A DNA stretch of 64,000 bases from Toxorhynchites rutilus septentrionalis (GCF_029784135.1 NC_073745.1:280337803-280401802); one strand, 5' to 3'; positions 1 through 13,094 are shown, counted from the stretch's first letter. Notes: generated by a model not told the origin, from the sequence alone. A program made the numbers and translations.

Positions 1-10
1 TTCTCTGTCC

Positions 11-960
11 ATGCGACAAAAAATCCATGGAATACCAGATCACCTACGCTCCAATGTTATTCCGTCGATATTTTCGGAAAAATATAGGAAAGTTGGATCT
101 GATAAAATGTTCTTTACTGACGGTTCATACATAAACGGGTCCACTGGCTTCGGCATCTTCAATGAAAATTCCAGTGCCTCTTTCAAACTCAAAGATCCTT
201 GTTCCGTGTATGTCGCAGAAATGGGTGCGATATACTATGCTCTAGGGATCATTGAAACACTGCCCATCGACCATTATTTTATTTTTTTTCAGACAGTCTC
301 AGCTCAATAGAGGCAATCCGCTCAATGAAAGTTGATAAACGCTCATCTTATTTCCTAACAAGAATAAGACATCTATTGAGTGTTTTGGTCGAAAAATTAT
401 TCAAGATTACCTTAGCATGGGTTCCCTCTCATTGCTCGATTCCGGGGAATGAGAAAGCGGACTCGCTAGCTAAGGTGGGCGCTTCAGTAGGCACACTTTT
501 TGAAAGGCAAATTGCCTATAATGAATTTTTTCACATTCCTCGTCAGGACACACTCGTTAGTTGGCAGCGCATGTGGAGTGAAGATGAGTTCGGTCGTTGG
601 TTACACACGATTATCCCTAAGATTTCGACGAGTGCTTGGTTTAAGGGATTGAATGTAGGTCGTGATTTCATTCGCGTGATATCTCGGCTCATGTCCAATC
701 ACTACAACCTAAACGCGCATCTCTATCGCATTGGGCTCGCAGCAAACAATCTGTGTGATTGTGGCGATGGCTACCACGACATCGAGAATGTTGTCTGGTC
801 GTGTATCCGGTTCCATGCTGCTCGCTCTCAGCTCTCTAGAGCACTGAGAGCACAAGGCAGATAATCGGATATCCCCGTCCGGGATATCTTAGGTAGCCAT
901 GATCCTGATCTTCTGCTTCATCTATACCTGTTCCTCAGAAACGCCGATGTCAACGTTTAA
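11..960 (+). pseudogene. LINE ORF2 C-terminus: RNase H plus tail domain (I/Jockey-like), broken
   Basis: This is the 3' coding end of a non-LTR retrotransposon polyprotein. The RNase H fold is readable: TDGSY with the first catalytic Asp near 118, an AEMGAI segment with the Glu near 218, DSLSSIEA with the third acidic residue at 292, and WVPSHCSIPGNEKAD near 418-465. RNase H removes RNA from the RNA/DNA hybrid during target-primed reverse transcription. Two lesions are visible. There is a frameshift in the T-rich run near 278-291, so frame 2 passes to frame 1. There is also an in-frame TAA at 862-864, after which the same frame resumes at 868 with DIPVRDILGSHDPDLLLHLY and ends at TAA 958-960. 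The tail after RNase H is typical of I-clade-like LINEs; the clade is my inference. The element is cut by the window start. Confidence 0.85.
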
Positions 961-1462
961 TGATGTTTCCTTCGTTGTGTCCCTGTTTCATATCCCTCCT
1001 ATCCGATCTATAAACTTTTACTTAGTCGCGGCAATACATACACACACTCTTTACAGATACACGGGCCAAAGGTTGTGCAGTCCACTGATGATTCAACAAG
1101 AGCCAAAGTTGTACCGCTCATGACAACTCTACACGAGCTGATGATTGCGCCGGCTAGTGACCATTCTATCCTGGATTCCTCGAGTCGAGAAGACGCACCA
1201 CGCTAGATATGGGGTACATACTAGGGGGGCGTTACTGATTAATGGTCAGCTGCATCCCAATAGGAAGTATCCCGTGTCGGGCACACGTACAGAGCATTGG
1301 AGACAGCAACATCCCAATTACGAGAACACTTGTAATACTAACCTCGAGCCGACCGCGAGTAATCGGTTACATATTACTAACATAGATAATAAGAAAAACT
1401 GTCAAAATATTGAACTCCGGCCCCGTCAGGCTAACGCCATATGAGCCTTGATAAAAATATAT
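961..1462 (+). mobile_element. 3' UTR of the same LINE
   Basis: This is non-coding sequence following the LINE stop codon. It contains the block around 1342-1400 (CTCGAGC..CGCGAGTAATCGGTT..CATATTACTAACATAGAT), which recurs in diverged form at about 15058-15120. That supports it being the shared 3' end of one LINE family. It ends in a short A/T-rich tail near 1450-1480, just before a transposase relic starts. Open frames inside it are not conserved proteins that I recognise. Confidence 0.6.
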
Positions 1463-1469
1463 ATTTTGG

Positions 1470-1859
1470 AAAAAAAAAAACGAAAAATTCAAAACAAATA
1501 AAAGTCAAAGATCCCAAAGAAGTTTCTGGTTTGGCAGGTGATTTGTTTTTGTGGTGCCAAGAACAAATCATTCGAAGACCACTGGAAGAAACAAATCTGA
1601 AACTTATATTAAAGGGTGCTTACAAAAGCGTGCATTGTCATTCATAAGGAAACACAATGTGTTTACATTCTTTTGGCCAGATTTGGCTTCATGTCGGCAT
1701 GCCAAAGAAACTTTGAAATGGTATGAAGACAATAGGGTGATTTTGGTTCCTAGAGACGCAAATCCGCCTAACTCTCCTTAGCTTCGTCCGATTCAAAGAT
1801 ATTCGGCTTCAATTAGAAGAAGCTTGAAGCCAAACATTGCAGAATTTCGTAGTAAGTGA
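1470..1859 (+). pseudogene. Tc1/mariner (D37E-type) transposase C-terminal relic
   Basis: This is the C-terminal half of an IS630/Tc1/mariner cut-and-paste transposase. About 1490-1570 reads KFLVWQVICFCGAKNKSF in one frame, then the frame changes. From 1551 a second frame gives KCL/GCLQKRALSFI-like sequence, FWPDLASCRHAKETLKWY and NPPNSP. The FWPD Asp is the second catalytic residue. Thirty-seven residues later the acidic residue is replaced by Gln (RPIQR). An in-frame TAG at 1779-1781 sits where the family usually has Glu (NPPN-P-E-x-RPI), and the same frame then runs to TGA at 1857-1859. The N-terminal DNA-binding part and the TIRs were not found. With a frameshift, a stop and a lost catalytic residue it is dead. 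Confidence 0.75.
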
Positions 1860-4480
1860 AACATCGCAGGAAGGTAGGTAGCCGAAACTACAGTGAAGTT
1901 CCTGATGGAAGAGACGCATTCTAATTTGACCAAATTTTGATCGTAGCATCCTTTACATAAAGCAGGAGGACATATTTGTCTTATATTTGTGATGCAAAGA
2001 GGTTTCGATACAATGCCATTTTTGTGTTACACAATATGAGACTGTAACTAAACAATATTTTTACAACAGTTTTTGGATAAAATTATTATCGAAATGTAGT
2101 ATATTTTCAGTATCAAAACGTGATCTTTAGACCATAATATATAGAACATTTTCCAAGAACGTTTTGTATATCAATGATGTTTCTAGATTTTATTGATGTT
2201 GTGATTCCCTAACTATTTTTTTCTCGACATCATGTAAATGAATTTTCGAAATTACTTTCTGGAGAGACTTCATTTCAAGCACAAACTCCAAAAACTATGT
2301 TTTATGTATCGGTTTTCCTAGTTGTTTTTGCTCTGATCGTCGCTGCAAGCCATCAATGTTTCGCATCTCCAGAAGGAACTTTTTTCCCTCTCCCGTTTCA
2401 TTGGCAAGTGCATCATCATCCCACACGACGCACGTCTCCCGAGTGGAGAACTCCAAAAGTTACAATATTGTTAATACAAAGGTGCGGTCCGGTGCCGGGG
2501 AGAAGATCCTTTATGGACAACCGATGATAGTCGCGAGGTGCGGACGGTGCGACGTCGACGTGTCTGTCTGGTCATACGTGTGGGACAAGCTCTGGCTCGG
2601 GAAATTTGACGCCCCATACGATGCACTGATTTATCGTATTATCCTCATCACCATCATAATCATTTTTACTACACGATTCAATCGACTGCTTCCAATACTC
2701 TCTGGGTTGGCGGATTCAGTTAGGGGGTGGGTGACGATGTTGAGAGGATGCTTGCCAATCACATTACAGTCATTCGGCTGATCGGTTCTGCTTCGCACTT
2801 AGGGGAAGTTTATTGTTATTTCATTAGTGTGTAACGTTTTTTTTTGCGCTTGCTCGATTGTTTGTTTGCTGCTTTTTGACATTCTCGCTAGTTGGTAGTT
2901 ACGGGTGCCGTTGTGCAATATAAATCCAACAAGTTTCCGAGCTGTCAGAGTCTATCTGAGAGGACATGGAGAAGAATCCATTGACCCAATCGATCACCTC
3001 CGCTGATGAGCATATTGGACGAAATAAGATTTATCGTTGTTTTTGGGGTCATAAAAATGAGAGGTTATTTGTCCAGAGAAGCAATCAAGCAAGATTTTTG
3101 CTGTTTGATTGTGTTTCTTATATATGTTTTATTCGAGGGAAGTTTTTACTCTCGACAAAACCGAGACGAAACGATAAACAATCTGCTGAGCCCCCAAATC
3201 ACACTGTCATAAAGTTCCAGTAGTATCCCGGAGAATGGTTTCGTTTGACCTGATGTGGTCTCATGAAGCTTTTGATATAATTATAATCACATTCTACTGT
3301 CGTTGAGTAACCATTTGTTTTTTGATTAATATCTGGTGGTAAATACACTGTCCAAATATGAATGGTTGATGTAAGCGCCAACATGACCAAAATCTACTTT
3401 TTTACAGATGCACATTCTTGCTTGTTCGAAAACAATTATTGAATTAAACCTTTTAACGTAACAGCCATTTGTACGCAATAATGACGTCGCTTTATATTTT
3501 TTCATATTTCCATATATGTTTTTTTGTATAATAATTGGAACCACAGTAATAATAATTTTAACTGAATGATTTTCGAATCTAATTCTGCAGGTTCCGGAGA
3601 CATGTCTGAAACAAGTCCCGAGACCATATATAAGAGTAACCCCAAAATTCATAACCTGGATGTCTATGTCGGTAATTTTCCACTGCTCATTTACACTAAA
3701 TTCAAGTGTTCATAGATTCTCTGAGGTCACTGAGTGAACTTTTTCGATCTGAACCAAGTTCAATCTTAAGATGTATCAAACTAACTAATTAGTGTGAATT
3801 TTACCTGTGATTATCGTGTTTAGATGTCATATCACTTTCGACCGGCTATCTGCGCTTATCTCAAACCAAGTAAATAAGGTTACAACACATGTTTCCATCT
3901 AAACGCTACTCAAATTGTTCTTATTCGTAGCGAAGTTTTTTTTACAAATAAGATACATATGGAAATACAAAAAAGGCACTCATCCTACATACGCTTCTTC
4001 ATACATTTTATATATTTGAAAATTAGGTTGACATGACTAATTTGTTATATAACTATTCTTAATGCTATTACGAGCTTCTTTATTATCCGGTAGATTGTTC
4101 CAGTAGATACGTATCTCCTTCGGAAAATCTTTTAGGATTTTTGAATGCCATGCCAAGGTTTTGAAACTGCCTCCAGTTGAACTGAACTGAACTGAGTTTC
4201 ATTTCATTTTTTTAAGTGTTTTAAAACTTCAAAAGAGGCTTTCGAGAAGATGAGAACTGAACATATCCGGCAAAGTCTTAAAGGCTATGAACCTCTCCAC
4301 GAGGAACAAGCTTCATATTTCGTTCTTCTGACGCGTGGAATGAATCAGTTGACAAATAGGTGTGTTCTGCCTCCGAATATTTCAGAGCAATTCGATGGAT
4401 TTCGATCACTGAAGAATTGATAAGTAGGATAACAAGGCCATAGACTACTTTTTGAAAATGACAATTTTTTTCCATTCTAT
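1860..4480. other. Non-coding stretch; unique-looking with a less AT-rich patch
   Basis: From 1860 to about 2050 the sequence may be the tail of the transposase relic. About 2330-2790 is noticeably less AT-rich and contains open frames on the plus strand that resemble no family I know. Near 2918-2925 there is an ATATAAA box followed about 25 bp later by a TCAGAGTC initiator-like site and an ATG at 2966, but the 85-codon frame after it is unrecognised, so I do not call a gene. From 3200 to 4480 I see only AT-rich intronic-type DNA. Confidence 0.4.
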
Positions 4481-4489
4481 ATAAAAAGT

Positions 4490-6110
4490 TATCACTAGAA
4501 AACCATGATATCTACAAAATTCTGGTGAAAGGATGAAATGTAGGGAATTGTTCACATTTTCAAAAAAAATACCAATTTGTTTTTAAATCACAAAAATTGC
4601 ACTGAAAAAAAAATTTTTTGGAGATTGAAATTTATTTCTCTCAAAACCGTATTTTTTTAAATTCTGGAAAAAAATGTAAATACAATAGGAATAGACTACA
4701 ATCAATAATTACCAAAATAAAAACGAGTTCGAAGACTACCTAATTGGCTTCAACTCTATATGTCGATTATCCAAATCGGTTCAGTGGTTCAAAAGTTATG
4801 AAAAAAGTAATTTTTGGGAAAAAGTGGAAAAAAATATTTTTCGGACCACCCTAAAATGGAAATGGGCACCATAATAAAAAAATAAAAAATAAGAGTCTAA
4901 TGTTTTGCGATAAAGAACAAAACTACCACTTTTGACGAAAATCTGAGAACCACTATAACGGTTTGACATGGAATATACCTTTACAAATTCCAACAGGTCG
5001 CTCATACATCGAAAGATGGACACTTTTACAGGGAAAAAGTTTTTCTAACAAGAAATTTTTTATGTTTTCTTTTCTTTTTTGTCGAAGACATCAACTTTCT
5101 ATCTTTCACAGTTTCTGGAATACATGGTATTTTAGTATTTTTTTAAAGTTATGTTTCACTTGTGTGTTGAAATTAATAGTAATTTTAAAAAAACATTAAA
5201 ATGTTGTTTTCGGAAAAACTCTTTCCCTGCAAAAGTGCCCATCTTCCGATGTATGTGGGACTTGTTGGAAATTTTAAGGGCTATTCAGAACTATTTTTTC
5301 CAGATTAAAAAAAACACATTTTTGAGAAAAATGAATTTTAATTTTCAAAATATTTTTACCTTATTGACATTTTTTTAAATTGCTTGATATTTTTTAATGA
5401 AAGCTTGAATAATTTCCTACATTTCAATCTCTAAATCAACATATAAACCTGTTTTTGCGCGATTTTTTTTGTGCGGTGAATGAAAAGAGGCATATTTGAC
5501 GAAGTTATCGTCCATTTAGTTTTTTTTTATGGTTTATATGCATTTCGGTGCGAAAAAAGCATATTTGCGTCTCAAATATCCACTTTTGAAATCATTCCCA
5601 TCCTCTCTTCAGATGCTCTAAGTTTTTCTATGTTTTTGCATGACATGATTTCTAATAGCAACACATTTCGACATGCAACTAAAAGCACAAAACAGCCACG
5701 CGCAACCAAAATGGCAAAGTGTCCCATCGCAAAGCAGGGAAACAAATAGAAATTGAACGGTGAATGGCGTGGATTTGAGTAGTTTTCTTGGGGGAATCTT
5801 TTTTATGTGGTCCCAATCTACCGCACAAAAAAGTATTTTTCAAAATGTGTACCGAACACGATTTTTTGAAGGTGAAGGTGAAGTTTTTTTATGCGGTCCC
5901 TATCCCCCGCACAAAAAAAGGTTTGCCTGTACGTACAACCGTCATAAAATTTTTGATATATTTTTTTAAATTTGAGAGACTTTTTCGAATTCCAAAAACT
6001 ATAAGACCTACAAAATGTTTATGTAGGAAATTATTTATGTTTTCATTAGAACATTTCAAACAAAATTTCTATGAGAAAAAATATTTTCAAAATTAAAATT
6101 CAAAATTAAA
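4490..6110. repeat. AT-rich interspersed repeat, copy 1 (partner at 19.87-21.1 kb)
   Basis: This stretch shares several blocks with 19870-21110: GGATGAAATGTAGG followed by AATTGTT near 4533, ACATCGAAAGATGGACACTT and ACAGGGAAAAAGTTTTTCTA near 5006-5046, and AAAAATGAATTTTAATTTTC near 5329. It also contains the motif GAAAATCTGAGAACCACTAT near 4937, shared with the small MITE at 46.09-46.33 kb. No coding capacity is recognisable. It is probably a non-autonomous DNA element or a cluster of them, and the borders are approximate. Confidence 0.55.
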
Positions 6111-6603
6111 ATTCATTTCTGTTCCGATATTAGTATAACGATTGCAACAATTTCAAGACACCTATTCCGGACATTATAGAAATTTTCTTCCAAATCCGTT
6201 TTCTTCCTGCAATCACTGAGACTGTCAACAGTCGGAGAAAATCTGATTTTTGATCCTTATCAGGTGGGTAAGGTAAGAACAGCAGTATACTAGTATACGT
6301 CAAGATTGCGAATAAACGTTCAACCAACACATCGATCGCATAAACTGATGTAAAGCGATTTTCAAAATAATTAAAATAACAAAAGTGTATAAAACTCCTC
6401 CGGCCCACCTTTAACAGCTAATATTTATTGAACGGCCAGATTATTTTATATAATTATTCACCATCATGATTATTCAGCTAAAAACAAGAAAAACGCATTT
6501 CCCACCATTTAGAGTTTTGGTGGTTATGTCAACCATGCATATTTGGGCAGTACAGTACTGCTCGGAACAACATCAGCGGCTAGAAGGATTTGAAAAAGAT
6601 ATA

Positions 6604-7749
6604 CAGGTCGGTCTCGATTATATACTGACTCGATTATATATGGTTCGATTATATACAATTTTGGACTCGATTACATACAGTTTGAAGAAATATTTTTTCA
6701 AATATGACTTATTTCAAGAGAAAATGTAATATTCCAAGCTTAAGGTGTAATTCAATTGGCTATTATAAGAATAGAGGAGTAGAAATCGTTATTTTTGAAG
6801 ATATTGATTGAATTTAATCCAGAAATTATTTATAACGATATTGCAGCGAGATTAAGAAAGTTAGAAGTTGGGTGTCAAAAAAACAATCAGTTAATCAATT
6901 GTTAGAATATGGGTTGTATTTTCAACTAATAATTCACTGTTAGTTCGATTTTTACACGAATTTTGAAATTTACGCGGTTTATTTTCACGCTGATTTTGAA
7001 ATTTTATTTATCGGCACGCATCCCCCGGCTTAAGAGCTTTAATTTGATTGATAAAAACAATTATGTTTATTATGAATTTTTGAGTTAAAATTAATTATAA
7101 CCACTATCTTTTAAGATAAGTTTTTCACTTCCAACATGTTATTAAAAACCACTAATTTAGATATTTCACAACTATATGCTGTACACTGGAGTCGCTTTTT
7201 ACGCGGGGGATGTGTGCCGATACGATAAATTCCAAAGTCCGCGTAAAATTCAAAATCAGGGTAAAAATAAACCGCGTAAATTTCAAAATCCGTGTAAAAA
7301 TCGAATAAACAGTGAATTATTAGTTTAAAATACAACCCATATTCTAACAATTGATTACAAATTTATTTCGTGAAAAGTCAGATTAATTTCGTCCTACATA
7401 GTGTACTTTTTTGAAATAGAGTCAGTTTAAGGCAAACGAATCGCTGAACAATAAAGGAGTTCAATAACTCTGTTATTATTGAAATTCGACCATATGCATA
7501 GGGGTTTTTTCATCAAATATGATCGTCTATCACCTGCTGAGAGATTCTGTTTTTTTTTATTTGTGTGAGAAAAGTGTTTTCTGACTTCAAGGGGATGAAT
7601 CAGAAACAAAATTCTACGTTTATATTCAAAAAACAAAAAAAATATATGTATAAAAAACGAAGAAATAAATTTTGTTATATACAGGATTTGATTATATACA
7701 GTGTACAGTGAAAAGAAATCACAAACTGTACATAATCGAGTCCGTTCTG
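6604..7749. mobile_element. Non-autonomous TA-flanked TIR element with CTCGATTATATAC ends
   Basis: The left end reads CAGGTCGGTCTCGATTATAT at 6604. The right end, reverse-complemented, reads CAGAACGGACTCGATTATGT and finishes at 7749. TA dinucleotides lie at 6602-6603 and 7750-7751, as expected for a Tc1/mariner/pogo-type insertion. Inside is a long imperfect inverted repeat, about 6893-7024 against 7200-7355. The right arm starts with CGCGGGGGATG and ends with TTAGAATATGGG in complement, and the arms surround a spacer of roughly 170 bp. No transposase remains. The pogo-like assignment rests only on the TIR style and the TA site. Confidence 0.65.
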
Positions 7750-7751
7750 TA

Positions 7752-10700
7752 TTCATATTGTCCTAGAGTACATAATCATTTTATTTGAATTCTCTATTCA
7801 CTCAAGTGGTTTTCCTGACATGTTAAATCGTATTTTATTGTCCCTCTACTTTCCGTTCATGCTACCAAAATGTAGGCAAAATCTTGTTGATCCTGACCGC
7901 AGCTTTAATCAAACTAGACATCATCGAAATCATCGAAATTTGAATTTCCATTTAGAACAGTCTGCCACTCGCGATCGATTAGCACAAAAAAATACGAAAC
8001 TTTTTGAAGCGTATGTTCCGAACGAGAATATACTCAACTTCGACAGGGAACAGCTGGACCAATGAACTGCGCTCACTTCTATTCATCACCCAGTCATCGT
8101 CAGCTGGTGGCCAAAACCAATCATCCAACTCAAGTAGATGATCGCGACCGCAGCCGCCATCGTCGGCGTGGGTGGCAAATGATGCCGTGGACGGTTTTCA
8201 ATTTTGAACTGTCCCATAAAACTTATAATTCAGTTCTTGTTGTGTTTGGGGGGAGTGCGCACACGATGTGAAGTTAAATTTTACAGCCGGTAGTAAAATG
8301 CAGCCACACTGACGACTGGGGGTGGCAGAAGCACCGATTCGAAAGTCGTATTGTCGCATATCCATTGCCACTTCATCTCACACGAAAAAGTCACATACGG
8401 TCGCGCCGATAGGCCGCTGATGCTGCGACTGAGCCGCGCAATTGGCGGGAGATGACAGAGCCTATCTGGGTCAAGGTCATTCTGAGGAATATGCAAACAA
8501 GTTGTAAGTCAACACCCTCGATGAAGTGTGCGCTGATGTGATAGTGAGGCGTAATTTGAATACCGCGTAATCGAAGGGCTGAAATGTCACGTCGAGTTGC
8601 TTTCTTCAGCAACTCGATGATTCTCGCTTCCTCCTAAACGAGCCTTCGCGAGTCTCAAGCCACCGCGACGAGCACTTTTTTCAGCGAAATCATCATCCGT
8701 GATGCCAGAGCGCTCTCAAATGGCGTATATACACAAATCGTCGTCTGATTTATGCACATATAAGGAGGCCTCTAAGGCAACGCAAAGATACGCGTGTTGT
8801 CGCGACATAGCTAATCATCGCTGAAAGCAGGTTGTTTGACTGCTGCTGCTGCTGTCGGCTGTTTGTGTGCGGCTTAGCCAATGAACTTTCAAGGGCAACT
8901 CCGTGCAACCCGCACAGCGAGCGCTTCGATGAACGGATGCCAAGCGAGTTTTCCATCCACCACCTGTTTGTGTTCGATTGTTGTCGCGTACGGAGGGCTC
9001 TACTTTTTACCGCTACCCATCCGGTCTGACTGGCGACAGAGTTAGGAAAGGTTAAACCCGCCAACAGCAAGAAAAGATCATTGGATCACGTCACTCCACC
9101 AACCATAAACTCGCAGCCATTTCAGCTCTCTTCATTGCCACTGCAAAAAAACACGAAACCCATTTTGCCCGGGAAAGCTGAAATGGAAAGTCAACGGCGG
9201 GAAAATGCAGAAAAGCAATAAAATAGCGGGAAGGCGCTAGCTGGCAAGTGCGCTGATGCGCTTTCCTTTCGACCTTCTTGCCGCACAGCCAATCATAGCT
9301 AGTCTACTGCATTATGGCCACTGTGCCGTGTCAGACTGAGGCTCGGCTTCGTCTGCAAGGGGACCGGAGAGATTGACAATTGTCATGCTATCGTTGTCTG
9401 GTTTTCGGAGCATCCGGAGCGACCCGATTTGGCATGAAAATGGGTAAAGAAGTAATAATAATATAATGCAGAACGTTTTACATGCGCAGGAAAAACCATG
9501 AAACGGTGACAGCTTTTGAAAAAGCAGGATGAAAAAAGCCACGAAGGGCGCTAAACGTTCTACAGCACAAAAACAATCATAGTATTAACACATTACTCGT
9601 TTCTGCGTGACTGACTCATTACAAACACATTTGTCAAACCAAACAGCATCTCAAAATTCAACAGTTGCAAAATTGCGGAAATGATCTACACGAATCATCA
9701 GTTGGAGACCTCCAGATTGTAAAACCACACTTCGTGAATTTAATACTTTTCTGATTGAAATCCACGAACACAGAAAATTCAAAGGCCTTCTTACGTCAAA
9801 AATTAAAAAACACCGATGGCGGATGTCAAATATGAATGCTACTATATACTACTTTTTCATGTTAGTTTTTCTCCTGATTACTTCCCAAATGGATTGGGTA
9901 ATCTATTATTGACGTTGACGTCGTTAGGTTTGATTTGAGATTCTGGTCCCTCTTGATACATCACAAAGAACTTCCACGTGAATACTTTTCGATATTTAAC
10001 GCAACGAACTGGTGTGTCCAGTTTTTTTTTCAAACAATTGTATAACTATCATCAATTGGGTGAAAAACTAATCAAATTCTCAAAGGCTCATCTACGAAAT
10101 ATAATTTGAGAAACAGCAAATGAGCATACATTTAAATTTAGTCATACAATTCCAATAAATCTCCCTTTGAAACATAATCTACATTACGAAGTCTGAATGA
10201 GAAAAAGTAAAAGTCAATTTTATTTTTATTTGGGTAAAAACCTCAGTTTTGGATCACCGGAAACCGACACAAAAGCCTATTTTTTCTAGGAATTCTAGGG
10301 GGTAGTGGGCACATCTGCCTTGTAGACGAAGGACTATGATAATATTTTATCCAATTCACATGTTTAACACAAAGGAATTGATTATAATTTTAGAATGCAT
10401 CGAATTTCTAATATAAACTCTCTAGTACAATGTTGTTGTGGCCCTGAAAACGGACAGATGGTTTACGTGGTTTTGTAGAAGCAGATAAAAATGCATGATT
10501 AATTCCCTTGCGAGAACAATACACAAGCTGGCCGTACGTCGAAATTTGTTTCCTATTGTCAATGCACGTTTTGCACCGAGCACTGCACGTTTTTATTTTC
10601 ATTGTTGTATTACAGAGGTTTTGAACGTCGTAGCTCTTACCAGTTTTGAAACAAGAGCGGATTTCTCTGGTGAGGTACAGATTTGTTCGTTTTTCTTGTT

Positions 10701-10925
10701 CCAAACTCTGGTTGCAGTTTACAGGTTGCAGTTTTTTGCCATGAAGTACAGATATGTACAGATTTTTTTGGAGTGTAAAAATTTTAACTTCGCTGTTATT
10801 TGAATTCACTAGTGAAACTCTTTATGGTGTGAATGAATGAAGAACAAAGCGCATCTGTGATAAACTGTTCAACTGGTAAGGACAAAAAGAATGGGTTGAA
10901 TGGATTTAAAAGGCGGCAAAAAAGT
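7752..10925. other. Non-coding stretch with a higher-GC island at about 8.0-9.5 kb
   Basis: No recognised transposon lies here apart from a short repeat block near 10490-10560 (TTGCGAGAACAATACAC, then GGCCGTACGTCG), which belongs to the repeat family of 42-63 kb. The part from about 8050 to 9540 is clearly less AT-rich than its surroundings and includes a (CTG)n-like run near 8841-8860. Open frames there on both strands look like by-products of base composition. It could be regulatory DNA of the E74 locus, but that is only an inference from its position and composition. Confidence 0.4.
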
Positions 10926-10929
10926 AATA

Positions 10930-13088
10930 CAGGTCGGACTCGATTATCCGGAGACTAGATTATCCGGGATTCGATTATCCGGAAATTTAGACTCGATTAT
11001 CCGGAGTATTTTATTTTTGATTTTCGGAAATTTTGAATAATTTGTATAACAATTCCATATTGAATAGTTGATATGGGTATCAAATGAAAGGACTTGACTT
11101 GTAGAATGCAGTTAATTATGAAAAATGCAAATCCAAAATGACGGCCACTACAAAATGGCGAATTACATGTTTTCTCAGAACCCCATCAATACGGGTATCA
11201 AATGAAAGGGCTTGACTAGTAGAACACAGTTATTTATGAAAAATGCAAATCCAAGATGGCGGATTACATATTTTTTCAGAACCCCATTAATATGAGTATC
11301 GAATGAAAGGGCTTGACTAGTAGAATACACTTATTTATGAAAAATCCAAATCCAAGTTGGCGGCCACTACAAAATTGCGAATTTCATATTTCCTCAGAAC
11401 CCCATCAATATAGGTATCAAATAAAAGGGTTTTACTAGTAGAACACAGTTATTTATGAAAAATGCAAATCCAAAATGGCCGCCTTCATAAAATGGCACCT
11501 TATTTTTACAAAGCCCCATCAATATGGGTATCAAATGAAAGTGCTCGACTGGTAGAACACAGTATATCATGAAAAGTCATAAGATCCAAGATGACCGCAG
11601 TTCCCAAATAAACAATTACTGTTTAATGGTTCCATTCAGCTTGCCCTGTTTGTATGTATGTTTGAGTGTTTGTAGGGTTGTCCCACATTGATAGAAAATT
11701 GACCCCGTTCGTGTTGACTGATTGATCTGAAATTTGGAACATACTTTTAATTCTACTGTCATCATAAAACAGCGTATTCCATGTTCCTGAAAAATTTAAT
11801 TTGGCCGCCGCTAAAAAATGGCTGAATGGCTTGACTTGGAGAATACACTACACTATGAACAACATAAATTCAAAGGGTCGACGCCATAAAATAGTCGACT
11901 ATGTATTTTTTTTTGCAATCCAGTACATCATCGAAATATTCCGAAGAAAGTTAAGTAAGAAACATAAATTTTTGAGTGGTTTTAATGTAGAGAAGTATTA
12001 AGTAATGATACAGATAATTTACTAAAAAACTGGGAAATGAAATAAGTAAAAACAACTTTTTAAGTTAAACGGTTTAATGTACTAAGAGCTAGAAAATCAT
12101 TTGGCAAGTAGTAGTTAGTAGTTATCACGTCCGTTCCTTCATTGATCCAGGGCAATGATGAGACTAAAATAAAATCGTGGGGTATATGATGATACAACTA
12201 ACTGTAAATAATGGAAATCCAACCTTTATTTATTACCTAATTTTCTTCAAAATAGTTTCATTATGTACTGCATTCTATTAGTCAAATCATTTCATTTGAT
12301 ACCGATATTGAGGGAATTGCAAAAAATACATAGCCGACCATTTAGTTGCGGCGACCTTTTTGAATTTATGTTGTTTATTATGTTTCGTGGTCTCCATGTC
12401 AAGTCATTGAGCCATTTTTTAGCGATGGCCAAATTGAATTTTTCAAGATCATGGAATACGTAGTTTGATAATGACATAAGTATTAAAGGTGTCTACCAAA
12501 TTTCAGATCGATTAGTCAACAGGAACGGGTTCAATTTTCTATTAATGTGGGACAACCCTACAAACATTCAGACATACATACAAACAGGTCAAGCTGAATG
12601 AAGCCATTTAAAAAATAATCAGTTGTTTGGGGACTGCGGCCATCTTGAAATTGGATTTTTCATGATCTGCTATGTTCTACTAGTCGAGAACTTCCTTTCG
12701 ATACCGATATTGAAGAGGTTTTGAAAAAAATATATATATGGTGTCATTTTGTGGTTGCGGCCATTTTGGATTTGCGGCCGCCATCTTGGATTTTCAAGAC
12801 TATGGAATACGTAGTTTTATAATGACACCAGAGATAAAGATGTGTTCCAAATTTCAGATTAATTGGTCAACAGGAAGGGGGTTAAATGTCTATTAATGTG
12901 GTTCAGCGCCTCATACGAAGTTACAAAGTTACAAAGTCACAAACATACAAACGGGTCAACCTAGATAAAACTGTTTTATAAATAAGTGCAAATCGTAATT
13001 ATAATACGTTTACCGAGAGAAAATTGTTTTTTATGACTCGATTATCCGGAGTGAAAAAAAAAATCAATACTCCGGATAATCGAGTCCG
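10930..13088. mobile_element. Fold-back element with GGACTCGATTATCCGGA ends
   Basis: The left end starts at 10930 (CAGGTCGGACTCGATTATCC) after a TA. The right end at about 13067-13088 carries the same GGACTCGATTATCCGGA motif inverted, but has lost the outermost bases. The left arm (about 11067-11800) consists of five degenerate tandem units of roughly 115 bp. Each unit starts GGGTATCAAATGAAAGG and ends ACCCCATCAATAT. The right arm (about 12240-12960) carries the same material inverted (ATTTGATACCGATATTGA and similar), plus a shared subterminal block with CTATTAATGTGG and GACAACCCTACAAACAT. This architecture is that of a Foldback or long-TIR non-autonomous element. It has no coding capacity. 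Confidence 0.7.
11067..11600 (+). repeat. Tandem array of about 115-bp units in the fold-back arm
   Basis: Five consecutive units begin near 11073, 11191, 11297, 11413 and 11527, each with GGTATCAAATGAAAG or a one- or two-base variant. Within a unit the recurring blocks are CTAGTAGAACACAGTTATTT, ATGAAAAATGCAAATCCAA and ATGGCGGCC. Unit length varies because internal segments are deleted in some copies. A reversed two-unit copy lies at 51660-51900. Confidence 0.75.
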
Positions 13089-13094
13089 AAAAAA

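Noticed and set aside
2966..3223. TATA-like box and initiator before an 85-codon frame
   Set aside because: The predicted protein is unrecognised and a shifted frame is also open. A TATA-like box is expected by chance in AT-rich DNA.
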